DNA from: Dipteronia dyeriana
Taxonomy: Eukaryota > Streptophyta > Magnoliopsida > Sapindales > Sapindaceae
Direction: 5' to 3'
Assembly: GCA_032871835.1 (NCBI GenBank)
Contig: CM065298.1
Location: 93,433,891 to 93,497,890 of the forward strand
Length of the DNA stretch: 64,000 nt
Shown here: positions 1 through 14,476 of the stretch, piece by piece
How positions within the stretch are numbered: the first letter of the stretch is position 1
How the letters are laid out: every line of letters begins with the position of its first letter
Program-made: the position numbers and the translations under genes
Notes under the pieces: model-generated
What the model was told of the DNA's origin: nothing
What the model saw: the letters and a program-made list of their open reading frames with translations, nothing else
Database searches by the model: none

Positions 1-412
1 GTTTAAAGAGATTTCTGCTGGATTTTTTAGAATAAACCAACAGTCTCTCAACGAAGGATTTAAGGCGAGACGGCACGAAACCCTAGGGTTTCAAAGCGGG
101 AAAAAGTTTTATGACGAAACCAGATGACGTGGGTGGCGTTTGGAAAAATGCAAAAGTCACTTCTCATAAATAATATTGAAAAACGAAGAGACAAGGGACA
201 CGTGTCAACACAAGAAGTAGCCCTCAACCGTCAAAACTTTGAAACGTCGCTATCATTTAAGATCTTGCGTGACAAAGCGAATCGAAATTACAGAGTCATC
301 GTTAAAATACATCATTATGGAAAGACGGTTTTCTGACGAAAGAAAATCATAATGATTAAAATATTCTTACCCAAAATAAAATCTTCTTGGTAAAAATATT
401 TTAAAGGGGTAT
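1..412 (+). mobile_element. 3' internal end of a Tat-type LTR retrotransposon (cut by window edge)
   Basis: The sequence parallels the stretch just upstream of the 3' LTR of the complete element at 32072-43473: both share a CACGAAACCCTAGG block, a GATGACGT...GTGGCG block and a final purine tract (about 401-409, TTAAAGGGG) directly before the LTR. It is therefore the untranslated 3' end of a second, related element. Its coding part lies outside the window. The short reading frames here have no recognisable product. Confidence 0.75.
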
Positions 413-1280
413 TGTTGTATGTAAATTTTACTAAGCATACACGTCATTGACAGGAAGGAAAAAATAGCCAGGTGTACGCTTAGATGGGCATCCGAAAAAT
501 ATCCTCCAAGGCATCATTAAAGTGGAGCAAGCCCGAGTAAGCATATACTGAATAAAGACCTACTCGGGATCAGTTAACAACACTCGGGACTGGTTAAAAC
601 AACGCTACCACTTAGGTTCATACGGCACCACTCGGGACCATCTTGTATTATTCTTACTCGGGAGTAAATACAACTCGAATAAGAACTTATCATACGGGTT
701 AAGTCGTTGAATACGCAAAGATATCTGTCATGAAGGAATCCCAAATAATGGACCTTTAAGTTAAAAGAGTCCCCCCAATCAGGAAACAACTTGATTTCTT
801 TTCGAAGACTACATTCTTATAAGGAAACAAGTCAAATTGAACTACACTAGTAGAATCCCACTCAATCTCCATAAGAGACTCCGAAACAGGAAAGAAGACA
901 AATCAACCTCAAGCAAGTAACCAAATCACAATTAAATAAAAATATCTTGTATTACTTGTACAAAGCATATTAGGGTTCTATAAGCATATAAATAGACCCA
1001 TAATCTGGTTAAAAAATATATAGGCAAAATAGCATACAGTAATCACAAATAATACAGAGAGAAAAAGGGAGATCGAGAGCTTGTAAAAACATCTTATTCT
1101 CTTAGTGGATTTTGGCTTGGTTGATCTTTCAAACACCCGTGGATTTTTCTCCTACCATCGGAGTTTTACCACGTAAAACATGTCTTTGTTACTCTCTCTG
1201 CATCTCTTTCTCTTTGAATCAATAGCCAAAATCCAGTCCTTATTGGCTTTTCTGGCATAATCCAGAAAACGACGTCAACA
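413..1280 (+). repeat. 3' LTR of the left-edge Tat-type element
   Basis: An 868-bp LTR beginning TGTTGTATG after the polypurine tract and ending GACGTCAACA, the same ends as the LTRs at 32072 and 42584. It contains a TATA-like CATATAAATAGACCC near 986-1000 and the U5 motif of the other copies (TTTTACCACGTAAAAC). It has degenerate ACTCGGGA motifs but lacks the TGACGTCA direct repeats of the complete element, so it is a different subfamily. The flank after it (ATATTGAATACTG) is the tandem-array monomer, so the element inserted into the array. Confidence 0.8.
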
Positions 1281-1397
1281 ATATTGAATACTGTATTTTT
1301 ATCATTGTATCAGAGACAACTTCCATCTCACAAACTCAATGATAATGACAACTCGACAACTTCTAAATACTAAAAATGATGAAATTGTTACACACAC

Positions 1398-1441
<44 letters not shown>

Positions 1442-1544
1442 CAAGGGATTAATAATATGCATTAAAATTAGAAAAAGAAAAAAACGAATCGGGAGTTTAG
1501 TTGAAGATGAATAGGTGATGGAGGCTTATATAGGATTTACTTAA

Positions 1545-2543
<999 letters not shown>

Positions 2544-3494
2544 TTTACTTAAAGGCTAAATTTGCTTTCTCTACGACAAATTAAACAAGGAATGCAAAAT
2601 AATAAACTTTAAATTTATTGTTAGTTGACCACCGGTAGACTATATAGAAATCAAATATTACCATTAAATTATGAACTTTTAATTACCATTATTATATTGC
2701 ATTCCTTTTTTAATTTGCCTTCAAGAAAGCAAATTTAAGTCTTTAACAGTAAAATCCTACCTAAAGCTCCTTTCACTTATTCATCTTCAACTAAAATCCC
2801 AACTTCGTTTTAAAAAATTATTCATCGTTCGTTGACTTTATATATTACAATTCAAATCATTTATCATAAATTAAATAAAAAAAGGAAAATATAATAAATA
2901 AATATATACTTGCACTAATAAAATCAATTTTTTACAAAAATAATTTATCATATTTTATAATAAATTCTTTCTTTCAATTTTTACTGATTTTATTTCTTGG
3001 TTATAATATATTTTTATATACTTAAGTTTTCATTAAAAGAATTTTTTATTTTTTATATTTATAACATATTTTTAGTGTTTTTTCTTTATTTGTTTTATCA
3101 AAACTATAGAAAAAAAAATCACTTAAATAATTATATTTTTTTAGATTTAATTAAAGTCAATTAACTGTCAACAAACAATCAACTAATTGTAGCGTTTTTT
3201 TGTTTAAAATTTTAATTTAATGTGGTTTAAATAATTTTTAAAATTTTTTTAAAAAAAAAATCCATAACCTAATTGGTAATTGTCCTAATTTTGTTTTTAT
3301 TAAAACAAAACTGCAGAGACTAACAGAAGTACAAATCAGAATGCTAGGAAACATATCTATAGATAGATCTAATACAATTGATTTAAAAAAAAATAGAAAT
3401 AACAACTTATAATTTAAAAAAAAAAAAAATCATTGTAGGGAGCATGGCTCTGCTGGCCACGACAGTGGTCCGCCCCTGGTTGTTTATCAGCACT

Positions 3495-3940
3495 CTAGTC
3501 CATGCGTTTCTTGTGCCATTTTAGGAATAAGATCAACGCTGTATAAAAAACTGTTGAAAACGATGTGTGAGAACAAAAATTTACACATAAAAAAGTTTTT
3601 TTATTATAAAATAAAAAAGTTAATATTTAACCTAATTTTAATTTATTTTTTATTTTTTAAAACATATACCTTAATTTTTGCTGGTTTTATATTGTTCTAA
3701 TAAATATTGAATACTGTATTTTTATCATTGTATCAGAGACAACTTCCATCTCACAAACTCAATGATAATGATAAAGATAAAATTTCTAAATACGAAAAAT
3801 GATGAAATTGTTATATATATATATGAACAAGGGATTAAACGGAGAAATAATATGCATTAAAATTAGAAATTAGAAATTAGAAATTTACCTATTGTCACTG
3901 CTAGTATTATAGCTACTTTTACTCCATTTGATAATGCCAT
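3495..3940 (-). pseudogene. Micro-gene copy 1 (class A, nonsense codon)
   Basis: Exon 1 is 3940-3889 (17 codons ending AIILAVTI, plus one G), with donor GTAAAT at 3888. Exon 2 starts at 3538 after a TTTATACAG acceptor and reads LILFLKWHKKRMD, then TAG at 3497-3495. The predicted product is 31 residues against 43 in intact copies. The frame beyond the TAG still resembles the intact C-terminus but lacks the usual final TGA. TATA box at 4047-4054. All class A units share this nonsense codon. Confidence 0.6.
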
Positions 3941-4973
3941 CTCAAAAGAAAGAAAAGGTTTTTATAATGAAATTTTGGATGTTAGGTTTTTTTTAAAAAA
4001 AAAAACGAAATTGGTAGTTTAGTTGAAGATTAATAGGTGATGGACGCTTATATAGGATTTACTTAAAGGCTAAATTTGCTTTATCTAAGACAAATTAAAT
4101 AAGGAATGCAAAATAATAAAATTTTAATTTATTGTTAGTTGACCACCGATAGACTATATAGAAATCAAATATTACCATTAAATTATAAACTTTTAATTAC
4201 CGTTATTATATTGCATTCCTTTTTTAAGTTGCCTTCGAGAAAGCAAATTCTAGTTTTTAACAGTAAAATCCTACATAAAGCCTCCTTCACTTATTCATCT
4301 TTAACTAAAATCACAACTTCGCTTTAAAAAATTATTCATAATTCGTTGACTTTATATATTACAATTCAAATCATTTATCATAAATTGAATAAAAAAGGAA
4401 AATTATATATATATATATATATATATACTTGCACTAATAAAATCAATATTTCACAAAAATAAAATATCATATTTTACAATAAATTCTTCTTTAAATTTTT
4501 TACTGATTTTATTTCTTGGTTATAATATATTTTTATATATTTAAGTTTTCATTAAAAGAATTTTTTATTTTTTATTTTATAACATATTTTTAGTGTTTTT
4601 TCATTATTATTTTTAGCTAAACTATAGAAAAAAAAATCAATTAAATAATTAAATATTTATAGATTTAATTAAAGTCAATTAACGGTTAACAAACAATCAA
4701 CTAATTGTAGGGGTTTTTGTTTAAAATTTTAATTTAATGTGGTTTAAATAATATTTTAAATATTTTTTTTTTAAAAAGTCCATAACCTAATTGATAATTG
4801 TCCTAATTGTTTTTTTATTAAAACAAAATTGTAGATGCTAACAGAAGTAAAAATCAAAATGCTAGGGAACATATCTATAGATAGATCTAGTACAATTGTT
4901 TTTTTTAAAACAGAAATAACAACTTATAATTGTTTAAAAAAAATCATTGCAGAGAGCATGGCCCCTGTTCGCC

Positions 4974-5480
4974 TCAACAGTTGTCCGCCCCTGGTTGTTT
5001 ATAAACACTCTTGTCCATGCGCTTCTTAAGCCATTTGAGGAATAAGATCAATGCTGCATAAAAAACTATTGAAAACCGTGTGTGAGAACAAAAATTTACT
5101 CCAAAAAAAGTGTTTTTATTATAAAATAAAAAAGTTAATATCAAACCTAATTTTAATTTATTTTTTATTTTTGAAAACATGTACCCTAATTTTTGATGGT
5201 TTTATATTGACATAATAAATATTGAATACTTTATTTTTATCATTGTATCAAAGACAACTTCCATCTCACAAACTCAATGATAATTACAACTCGACAACTT
5301 CTAAATACAAAAAATGATGACATTGTTACACACACACAAACATATATATATATATATATATATATAACAAGGGATTAAACGGAAAAATAATATGCATTAA
5401 AATTAGAAATTAGAAATTAGAAATTTACCTATTGTCATTGCCAGTATTATAGCTACTTTTACTCCATTTGATAATGCCAT
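4974..5480 (-). CDS. Micro-gene copy 2 (class B): predicted 43-residue single-pass membrane or secreted peptide
   Basis: Reference copy for the array. TATA box at 5595-5602 (CTTATATA on the plus strand), ATG at 5480-5478. Exon 1 (5480-5429) encodes MALSNGVKVAIILAMTI plus the first base of the next codon. The intron (5428-5054, 375 nt) starts GTAAAT and ends in a T-rich TTTTTTATGCAG. Exon 2 (5053-4974) continues in phase with A, LILFLKWLKKRMDKS, then VYKQPGADNC and TGA. Residues 8-24 are hydrophobic and are followed by the basic KWLKKR, as in a signal anchor; the peptide ends in Cys. No family is recognised. Coding status is inferred from frame, phase and splice agreement across copies, not from expression data. 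It could instead be the conserved part of a non-coding repeat. Confidence 0.55.
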
Positions 5481-6504
5481 CTCAAAAGAATGAAAAGGTT
5501 TTTATAATGAAATTTTCGATGTTAGGTATTTTTTTTTTTTAAAGAAAAAAAAACGAATTTGGGAGTTTAGTTGAAGATGAATAGGTGATGGAGGCTTATA
5601 TAGGATTTACTTGAAAGCTAAATTTGCTTTCTCGAAAACAAATTAAACAAGGAATGCACAATAATTATCTTTTAATTTATTGTTAGTTGACCACCGATAG
5701 ATTATATAGAAATCAAATATTACCATTAAATTAAAAACTTTTAATTACCATTATTATATAGCATTCCTTTTTTAATTTGCTTTCGAGAAAGCAAATTCCT
5801 GTCTTTAACAGTAAAATCCTAGCTAAAGCCTCCTTCACTTATTCATCTTCAACTAAAATCTCAACTTCGTTTTAAAAAATTATTCATCGTTCGTTGACTT
5901 TGTATATATTACAATTCAGATCATTTATCAAAAATTGAATAAAATAAGGAAAATAATATATATATATATATACTTGCACTAATAAAAACATTTTTTTACA
6001 AAAATAATTTATCATATTTTACAATAAATTCTTTCTTTAAATTTTTTACTGATTTTATTTCTTGGTTATAATATATTTTTATATACTTAAGTTTTCATTA
6101 AAAGACTTTTTTATTTTATTTTATAACATATTTGTAGTGTTTTTTCATTATTTTTTTAGCTAAACTATAGAAAAAAAAATCACTTAAATAATTATATATT
6201 TTTAGGTTTAATTAAAGTCAATTAAAGGCCAACAAACATTCAACTAATTGTAGGGTTTTTTTGTTTAAATTTTTAATTTAATGTGGTTTAAATATTTTTT
6301 ATAATATTTTTTTTTAAAGTCCATAACCTAATTGGTAATTGTCCTAATTCTTTTTGTATCAAAACAAAACTGCATGGGCTACAGAAATACAAATCAGAAT
6401 GCTAAAGTACATATCTAGTACAATTGTTTTTTTTTAAAACAGAAATAACAACTTATAATTTTTTTTAAAAAAAATCAATGCAGAGAGCATGCCCACTGCT
6501 GGCC

Positions 6505-6865
6505 TCAACAGTGGTCCGACCCTGGTTGTTTATCAGCACTCTTGTCCATGCGCGTCTTGAGCCATTTGTGGAAAAAGATCAATGCTGCATAAAAAACTGT
6601 TGAAAACCATGTGTGAGAACAAAAATTTACACAGAAAAAAGTTTTTTTATTATAAAATTAAAAAAGTTAATATAAAACCCAGTTTTAATTTATTTTTTAT
6701 TTTTTGAAACATATACCCTAATTTTTGTTGGTTTTATATTGACCTAATAAATATTGAATACTGTATTTTTATCATTGTATTAGAGACAACTTCCATCTTA
6801 CAAACTCAATGATAATGACAACTTGACAACTTGACAACTTCTATATATGAAAAATAACGAAATTG

Positions 6866-6901
<36 letters not shown>

Positions 6902-7014
6902 CAAGGGATTAAACGGAAAAATAAAATGCATTAAAATTAGAAATTAGAAATTAGAAATTTACATATTGCCACTGCAAGTATTATAGCTACTTTTACTCCA
7001 TTTGATAATGCCAT
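6505..7014 (-). CDS. Micro-gene copy 3 (class C)
   Basis: Exon 1 is 7014-6963 (ending AIILAVAI, split codon TCA = S); the intron 6962-6585 has GT-AG ends; exon 2 is 6584-6505. The C-terminal part reads LIFFHKWLKTRMDKS then ADKQPGSDHC. It differs from the other class C copies by Leu-to-His before the Lys-Trp pair. TATA box at 7126-7133. Frame and splice sites are intact. Confidence 0.55.
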
Positions 7015-8052
7015 CTCAAAAAGAAAGAAAATGGTTTTATAATGAAATTTTGGATGTTAGGGTTTTTTTTTTTAAAAAAAAAAGCGAATTTGGGAGTTTA
7101 GTTGAAGATGAATAGATGATGGACGCTTATATAGGATTTACTAAAAGGATAAATTTGCTTTCTCTAAGACAAATTAAACAATAATTGCAAAATTATAAAC
7201 TTTTAATTTATTGTTAGTTGACCACCAGTAGACTATATAAAAATCAAATATTACCATTAAATTAAAAACTTTTAATTACCAGTATTATATTGCATTCCTT
7301 TTTTAATTTGCCTTTCGAGAAAGCAAATTTAAGTCTTTAACAGTAAAATCCTACCTAAATCTCCTTTCACTAATTCATCTTCAACTAAAATCCCAACTTC
7401 GTTTTAAAAAATTATTCATCGTTTTTTGACTTTATATATTACAATTCAAATCATTTATCATTAATTAAATAAAAAAAGGAAAATATAATAAATAAATATA
7501 TACTTGCACTAATAAAATCAATTTTTTACAAAAATAATTTATCATATTTTATAATAAATTCTTTCTTTCAATTTTTACTGATTTTATTTCTAGGTTATAA
7601 TATATTTTTATATACTTAAGTTTTCATTAAAAGAATTTTTTATTTTTTATATTTATAACATATTTTTAGTGTGTTTTCTTTATTTGTTTTATCAAAACTA
7701 TAGAAAAAAAAATTACTTAAATAATTATATTTTTTTAGATTTAATTAAAGTCAATTAACTGTCAACAAACAATCAACTAATTGTAGGGTTTTTTTGTTTA
7801 AATTTTTAATTTAATGTGGTTTAAATATTTTTTTAAATATTTTTTTAAAAAAAAATCCATAACCTAATTGGTAATTGTCCTAATTTTGTTTTTATTAAAA
7901 CAAAACTGCAGAGAGTAACAGAAGTACAAATCAGAATGCTAGGAAACATATCTATAGATAGATCTAATACAATTGATTTTTAAAAAAAAATAGAAATAAC
8001 AACTTATAATTTTAAAAAAAAATCATTGCAAGGAGCATGGCCCCTGTTGGCC

Positions 8053-8405
8053 TCAACAACGGTCCGCCCGTGGTTGTTTATCAGTACTCTTGTCCATGCG
8101 CTTCTTGAGCCATTTGAGGAATAAGATCAACGCTGCATAAAAAACTGTTGAATTCCATGTGTGAGAACAAAAATTTACATAGAAAAAAGTTTTTTTATTA
8201 TAAAATAAAAAAGTTAATATCTAACCTAATTTTAATTTATTTTTTATTTTTTGAAAAATATACCCTACTTTTTATTGGTTTTATATTGTCCTAATAAATA
8301 TTGAATACTGTATTTTATCATTGTATCAGAGACAACTTCCATCTCACAAACTCAATGATAATGACAACTCGACAACTTCTAAATACGAAAAATGATGAAA
8401 TTGTT

Positions 8406-8478
<73 letters not shown>

Positions 8479-8600
8479 TATATATAACAAGGGATTAAAC
8501 GGAAAAATAATATGCATTAAAATTAGAAATTAGAAATTAGAAATTTACATATTGCCACTGCAAGTATTATAGCTACTTTTACTCCATTTGATAATGTCAT
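8053..8600 (-). CDS. Micro-gene copy 4 (class D)
   Basis: Exon 1 is 8600-8549 and starts MTLSNG rather than MALSNG (GCA to ACA). The intron 8548-8133 (416 nt) contains a long (CA)n(TA)n tract. Exon 2 is 8132-8053 and ends KSTDKQPRADRC. TATA box at 8703-8710. Nearly identical to copy 5, its tandem duplicate. Confidence 0.55.
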
Positions 8601-9629
8601 CTCAAAAGGAAGAAAAGGCTTTTATAATGAAATTTTGGATATTAGTTTTTTTTTTTAAAAGAGAATTTGGGAGTTTAGTTGAAGATGAATATGTGATGGA
8701 GGCTTATATAGGATTTACTTGAAGGCTAAATTTGATTTCTCTAAGACAAATTAAACAAGGAATGCAAAATAATAAACTTTAAATTTATTGTTAGTTGACC
8801 ACCGGTAGACTATATAGAAATCAAATATTACCATTAAATTATGAACTTTTAATTACCATTATTATATTGCATTCCTTTTTTAATTTGCCTTCGAGAAAGC
8901 AAATTTAAGTCCTTAACAGTAAAATCCTACCTAAAGCTCCTTTCACTAATTCATCTTCAACTAAAATCCCAACTTCGTTTTAAAAAATTATTCATTGTTC
9001 GTTGACTTTATATATTACAATTCAAATCATTTATCATAAATTAAATAAAAAAAGGAAAATATAATAAATAAAAATATACTTGCACCAATAAAATCAATTT
9101 TTTACAAAAATAATTTATCATATTTTATAATAAATTCTTTCTTTCAATTTTTACTGATTTTATTTCTTGGTTATAATATATTTTTATATACTTAAGTTTT
9201 CATTAAAAGAATTTTTTATTTTTTATATTTATAACATATTTTTAGTGTGTTTTCTTTATTTGTTTTATCAAAACTATAGAAAAAAAAATTACTTAAATAA
9301 TTATATTTTTTTAGATTTAATTAAAGTCAATTAACTGTCAACAAACAATCAACTAATTGTAGGGTTTTTTTGTTTAAATTTTTAATTTAATGTGGTTTAA
9401 ATAATTTTTTAAATATTTTTTTTTAAAAAAATCCATAACCTAATTGGTAATTGTCCTAATTTTGTTTTTATTAAAACAAAACTGCAGAGAGTAACAGAAG
9501 TACAAATCAGAATGCTAGGAAACATATCTATAGATAGATCTAATACAATTGATTTTTTTAAAAAAAATAGAAATAACAACTTATAATTTTAAAAAAAAAT
9601 CATTGCAAGGAGCATGGCCCCTGTTGGCC

Positions 9630-9982
9630 TCAACAACGGTCCGCCCGTGGTTGTTTATCAGCACTCTTGTCCATGCGCTTCTTGAGCCATTTGAGGAATA
9701 AGATCAACGCTGCATAAAAAACTGTTGAATACCATGTGTGAGAACAAAAATTTACATAGAAAAAAGTTTTTTTATTATAAAATAAAAAAGTTAATATCTA
9801 ACCTAATTTTAATTTATTTTTTATTTTTTGAAAAATATACCCTACTTTTTATTGGTTTTATATTGTCCTAATAAATATTGAATACTGTATTTTATCATTG
9901 TATCAGAGACAACTTCCATCTCACAAACTCAATGATAATGACAACTCGACAACTTCTAAATACGAAAAATGATGAAATTGTT

Positions 9983-10022
<40 letters not shown>

Positions 10023-10159
10023 GTATATATGTATGTATATATATAACAAGGGATTAAACGGAAAAATAATATGCATTAAAATTAGAAATTAGAAATTAGA
10101 AATTTACATATTGCCACTGCAAGTATTATAGCTACTTTTACTCCATTTGATAATGTCAT
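9630..10159 (-). CDS. Micro-gene copy 5 (class D, duplicate of copy 4)
   Basis: Exon 1 is 10159-10108 (MTLSNG start); intron 10107-9710; exon 2 is 9709-9630, ending KSADKQPRADRC. The frame is intact. It differs from copy 4 at one codon in exon 2 (ACT to GCT, Thr to Ala) and in the length of the intronic TA tract. TATA box at 10262-10269. Confidence 0.55.
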
Positions 10160-11226
10160 CTCAAAAGGAAGAAAAGGCTTTTATAATGAAATTTTGGATA
10201 TTAGTTTTTTTTTTTAAAAGAGAATTTGGGAGTTTAGTTGAAGATGAATATGTGATGGAGGCTTATATAGGATTTACTTGAAGGCTAAATTTGATTTCTC
10301 TAAGACAAATTAAACAAGGAATGCAAAATAATAAACTTTAAATTTATTGTTAGTTGACCACCGGTAGACTATATAGAAATCAAATATTACCATTAAATTA
10401 TGAACTTTTAATTACCATTATAATATTGCATTCCTTTTTTAATTTGCCTTCGAGAAAGCAAATTTAAGTCTTTAACAGTAAAATCCTACCTAAAGCTCCT
10501 TTCACTAATTCATCTTCAACTAAAATCCCAACTTCGTTTTAAAAAATTATTCATTGTTCGTTGACTTTATATATTACAATTCAAATCATTTATCATAAAT
10601 TAAATAAAAAAAGGAAAATATAATAAATAAAAATATACTTGCACCAATAAAATCAATTTTTTACAAAAATAATTTATCATATTTTATAATAAATTCTTTC
10701 TTTCAATTTTTACTGATTTTATTTCTTGGTTATAATATATTTTTATATACTTAAGTTTTCATTAAAAGAATTTTTTATTTTTTATATTTATAACATATTT
10801 TTAGTGTTTTTTCTTTATTTGTTTTATCCAAACTATAGAAAAAAAAAATCACTTAAATAATTATATTTTTTTATATTTAATTAAAGTCAATTAACTGTCA
10901 ACAAACAATCAACAAATTGTAGGGTTTTTTTGTTTAAATTTTTAATTTCATGTGGTTTAAATAATTTTTTAAATATTTTTTTTTAAAAAAAATCCATAAC
11001 CTAATTGGTAATTGTCCTAATTTTGTTTTTATTAAAACAAAACTGCAGAGACTAACAGAAGTATAAATCAGAATGCTAGGAACATATCTATAGATAGATC
11101 TAATACAATTGATTTTAAAAAAAATAAATAGAAATAACAACTTATAATTTAAAAAAAAAAATCATTGCAGGGAGCATGGCTCTGCTGGCCTCGACAGTGG
11201 TCCGACCCTGGTTGTTTATCAGCGCT

Positions 11227-11270
11227 CTAGTCCATGCGTTTCTTGTGCCATTTGAGGAATAAGATCAACG
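11227..11270 (-). pseudogene. Micro-gene copy 6 (class A, exon 1 and promoter deleted)
   Basis: Only exon 2 is present (starts 11270 after TATGCAG) with the class A TAG at 11229-11227. A deletion of about 280 bp at 11640-11650 joins the intron's AAATTTACATA directly to the neighbouring spacer (TAGAAATCAAATATT), removing exon 1, the leader and the TATA box. Confidence 0.6.
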
Positions 11271-11536
11271 CTGCATAAAAAACTGTTGAAAACGATGTGT
11301 GAGAACAAAAATTTACACATAAAAAAGTTTTTTTATTATAAAATAAAAAAGTTAATATTTAACCTAATTTTAATTTATTTTTTATTTTTTGAAACATATA
11401 CCTTAATTTTTGCTGGTTTTATATTGATCTAATAAATATTGAATACTGTATTTTTATCATTGTATCAGAGACAACTTCCATCTCACAAACTCAATGATAA
11501 TGATAAAATTTCTAAATTCGAAAAATGATGAAATTG

Positions 11537-11584
<48 letters not shown>

Positions 11585-12469
11585 AAGGGATTAAACGGAG
11601 AAATAATATGCATTAAAATTAGAAATTAGAAATAAGAAATTTACATATAGAAATCAAATATTACCATTAAATTAAAAACTTTTAATTACCGTTATTATAT
11701 TGCATTCCTTTTTTAATTTGCCTTCGAGAAAGCAAATTCTAGTTTTTAACAGTAAAATCCTACCTAAAGCCTCCTTCACTTATTCATCTTTAACTAAAAT
11801 CTCAACTTCGCTTTAAAAAATTATTCATAATTTGTGACTTTATATATTACAATTCAAATCATTTATCATAAATTGAATAAAAAAGGAAAATTATATATAT
11901 ATATATATATATATACTTGCACTAATAAAATCAATTTTTCACAAAAATAACTTATCATATTTTACAATAAATTCTTCTTTAAATTTTTTACTGATTTTGT
12001 TTCTTGGTTATAATATATTTTTATATATTTAAGTTTTCATTAAAAGAATTTTTTATTTTTTATTTTATAACATATTTTTAATGTTTTTTCATTATTATTT
12101 TAAGCTAAACTATAGAAGAAAAAAAAATCAATTAAATAATTATATATTTGAAGATTTAATTAAAGTCAATTAACGGTCAACAAACAGTCAACTAATTGTA
12201 GGGGTTTTTGTTTAAAATTTTAATTTAATGTGGTTTAAATAATATTTTAAATATTTTTTTTTAAAAAAGTCCATAACCTAATTGGTAATTGTCCTAATTG
12301 TTTTTTTATTAAAACAAAACTGTAGATGCTAACAGAAGTAAAAATCAAAATGCTAGGGAACATATCTATAGATAGATCTAGTACAATTGTTTTTTTTTTT
12401 TAAACAGAAATAACAACTTATAATTGTTTTAAAAAAAAATCATTGCAGAGAGCATGGCCCCTGCTCGCC

Positions 12470-12970
12470 TCAACAGTGGTCCTCCCCTGGTTGTTTATAA
12501 ACACTCTTGTCCATGCGCTTCTTAAGCCATTTGAGGAATAAGAACAGCGCTGCATAAAAAACTGTTGAAAACCGTGTGTGAGAACAAAAATTTATTCCAA
12601 AAAAAGTGTTTTTATTATAAAATAAAAAAGTTAATATCAAACCTAATTTTAATTTATTTTTTATTTTTAAAAACATGTACCCTAATTTTTGCTGGTTTTA
12701 TATTGACATAATAAATATTAAATACTTTATTTTTATCATTGTATCAGAGACAACTTCCATCTCACAAACTCGATGATAATTACAACTCGACAACTTCTAA
12801 ATACAAAAAATGATGACATTGTTACACACACACAAACATATATATATATATATATAACAAGGGATTAAACGGAAAAATAATATGCATTAAAATTAGAAAT
12901 TAGAAATTAGAAATTTACATATTTCCATTGCCAGTATTATAGCTACTTTTACTCCATTTGATAATGCCAT
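12470..12970 (-). CDS. Micro-gene copy 7 (class B)
   Basis: Exon 1 is 12970-12919; intron 12918-12550; exon 2 is 12549-12470. Exon 1 ends AIILAMEI, placing a Glu inside the hydrophobic segment. Exon 2 reads LFLFLKWLKKRMDKS then VYKQPGEDHC. The frame is intact. TATA box at 13083-13090. The charged residue in the membrane segment may mean relaxed constraint. Confidence 0.5.
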
Positions 12971-13992
12971 CTCAAAAGAATGAAAAGGTTTTTATAATGA
13001 AATTTTGGATGTTAGGTATTTTTTTTTTTTTTTTAAAAAAACGGATTTGGGAGTTTAGTTGAAGATGAATAGGTGATGGAGGCTTATATAGGATTTACTT
13101 AAAGGCTAAATTTGCTTTCTCTAAAACAAATTAAACAAGGAATGCACAATAATTATCTTTTAATTTATTGTTAGTTGACCACCGATAGACTATATAGAAA
13201 TCAAATATTACCATTAAATTAAAAACTTTTAATTACCATTATTATATAGCATTCCTTTTTTAATTTGCCTTCGAGAAAGCAAATTCCTGTCTTTAACGGT
13301 AAAATCCTAGCTAAAGCCTCCTTCACTTATTCATCTTCAACTAAAATCTCAACTTCGCTTTAAAAAATTATTCATCGTTCGTTGACTTTGTATATATTAC
13401 AATTCAGATCATTTATCAAAAATTGAATAAAATAAGGAAAATAATATATATATATATATACTTGCACTAATAAAAACATTTTTTTACAAAAATAATTTAT
13501 CATATTTTACAATAAATTCTTTCTTTAAATTTTTTACTGATTTTATTTCTTGGTTATAATATATTTATATATACTTAAGTTTTCATTAAAAGACTTTTTT
13601 ATTTTATTTTATAACATATTTGTTGTGTTTTTTCATTATTGTTTTAGCTAAACTATAGAAAAAAAAATCACTTAAATAATTATATATTTTTAGGTTTAAT
13701 TAAAGTCAATTAACGGTCAACAAACAATCAACTAATTGTAGGGTTTTTTTGTTTAAATTTTTAATTTAATGTGGTTTAAATATTTTTTATAATATTTTTT
13801 TTTAAGTCCATAACCTAATTGGTAATTGTCCTAATTGTTTTTGTATCAAAACAAAACTGCAGGGGCTACAGAAATACAAATCAGAATGCTAAAGTACATA
13901 TCTAGTACAATTGTTTTTTTTTTAAACAGAAATAACAACTTATAATTTTTTTTTAAAAAAAATCATTGCAGAGAGCATGCCCACTGCTGGCC

Positions 13993-14476
13993 TCAACAGT
14001 GGTCCGACCCTGGTTGTTTATCAGCACTCTTGTCCATGCGCGTCTTGAGCCATTTGAGGAAAAAGATCAACGCTGCATAAAAAACTGTTGAAAACCATGT
14101 GTGAGAACAAAAATTTACACAGAAAAAAGTTTTTTTATTATAAAATTAAAAAAGTTAATATATAACCCAGTTTTAATTTATTTTTTATTTTTTGAAACAT
14201 ATACCCTAATTTTTGTTGGTTTTAAATTGACCTAATAAATATTGAATACTGCATTTTTATCATTGTATTAGAGACAACTTCCATCTTACAAACTCAATGA
14301 TAATGACAACTTGACAACTTCTATATATGAAAAATAACGAAATTGTTATATATATATATATAACAAGGGATTAAACGGAAAAATAAAATGCATTAAAATT
14401 AGAAATTAGAAATTAGAAATTTACATATTGCCACTGCAAGTATTATAGCTACTTTTACTCCATTTGATAATGCCAT
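13993..14476 (-). CDS. Micro-gene copy 8 (class C)
   Basis: Exon 1 is 14476-14425; intron 14424-14073 (352 nt); exon 2 is 14072-13993. The predicted peptide runs MALSNGVKVAIILAVAI, S, LIFFLKWLKTRMDKS, then ADKQPGSDHC. Copies 11, 12 and 15 give exactly the same product. TATA box at 14589-14596. Confidence 0.55.

Noticed and set aside
4139..4327. Repeated 62-codon plus-strand frame (also 16154 and 22231)
   Set aside because: It lies in the AT-rich spacer, lacks an ATG at its start, and is open only in units related by duplication, so its conservation is explained by recent copying.
4974..5180. Single-exon 68-codon frame ending in the micro-gene exon 2 (also at 12470-12676)
   Set aside because: Its N-terminal part is translated intron, open only in class B units; the two-exon model explains all classes.
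8301..8498. Plus-strand frames running through CA/TA microsatellites (also 26360)
   Set aside because: The Thr-His and Ile-Tyr runs are translated dinucleotide repeats.
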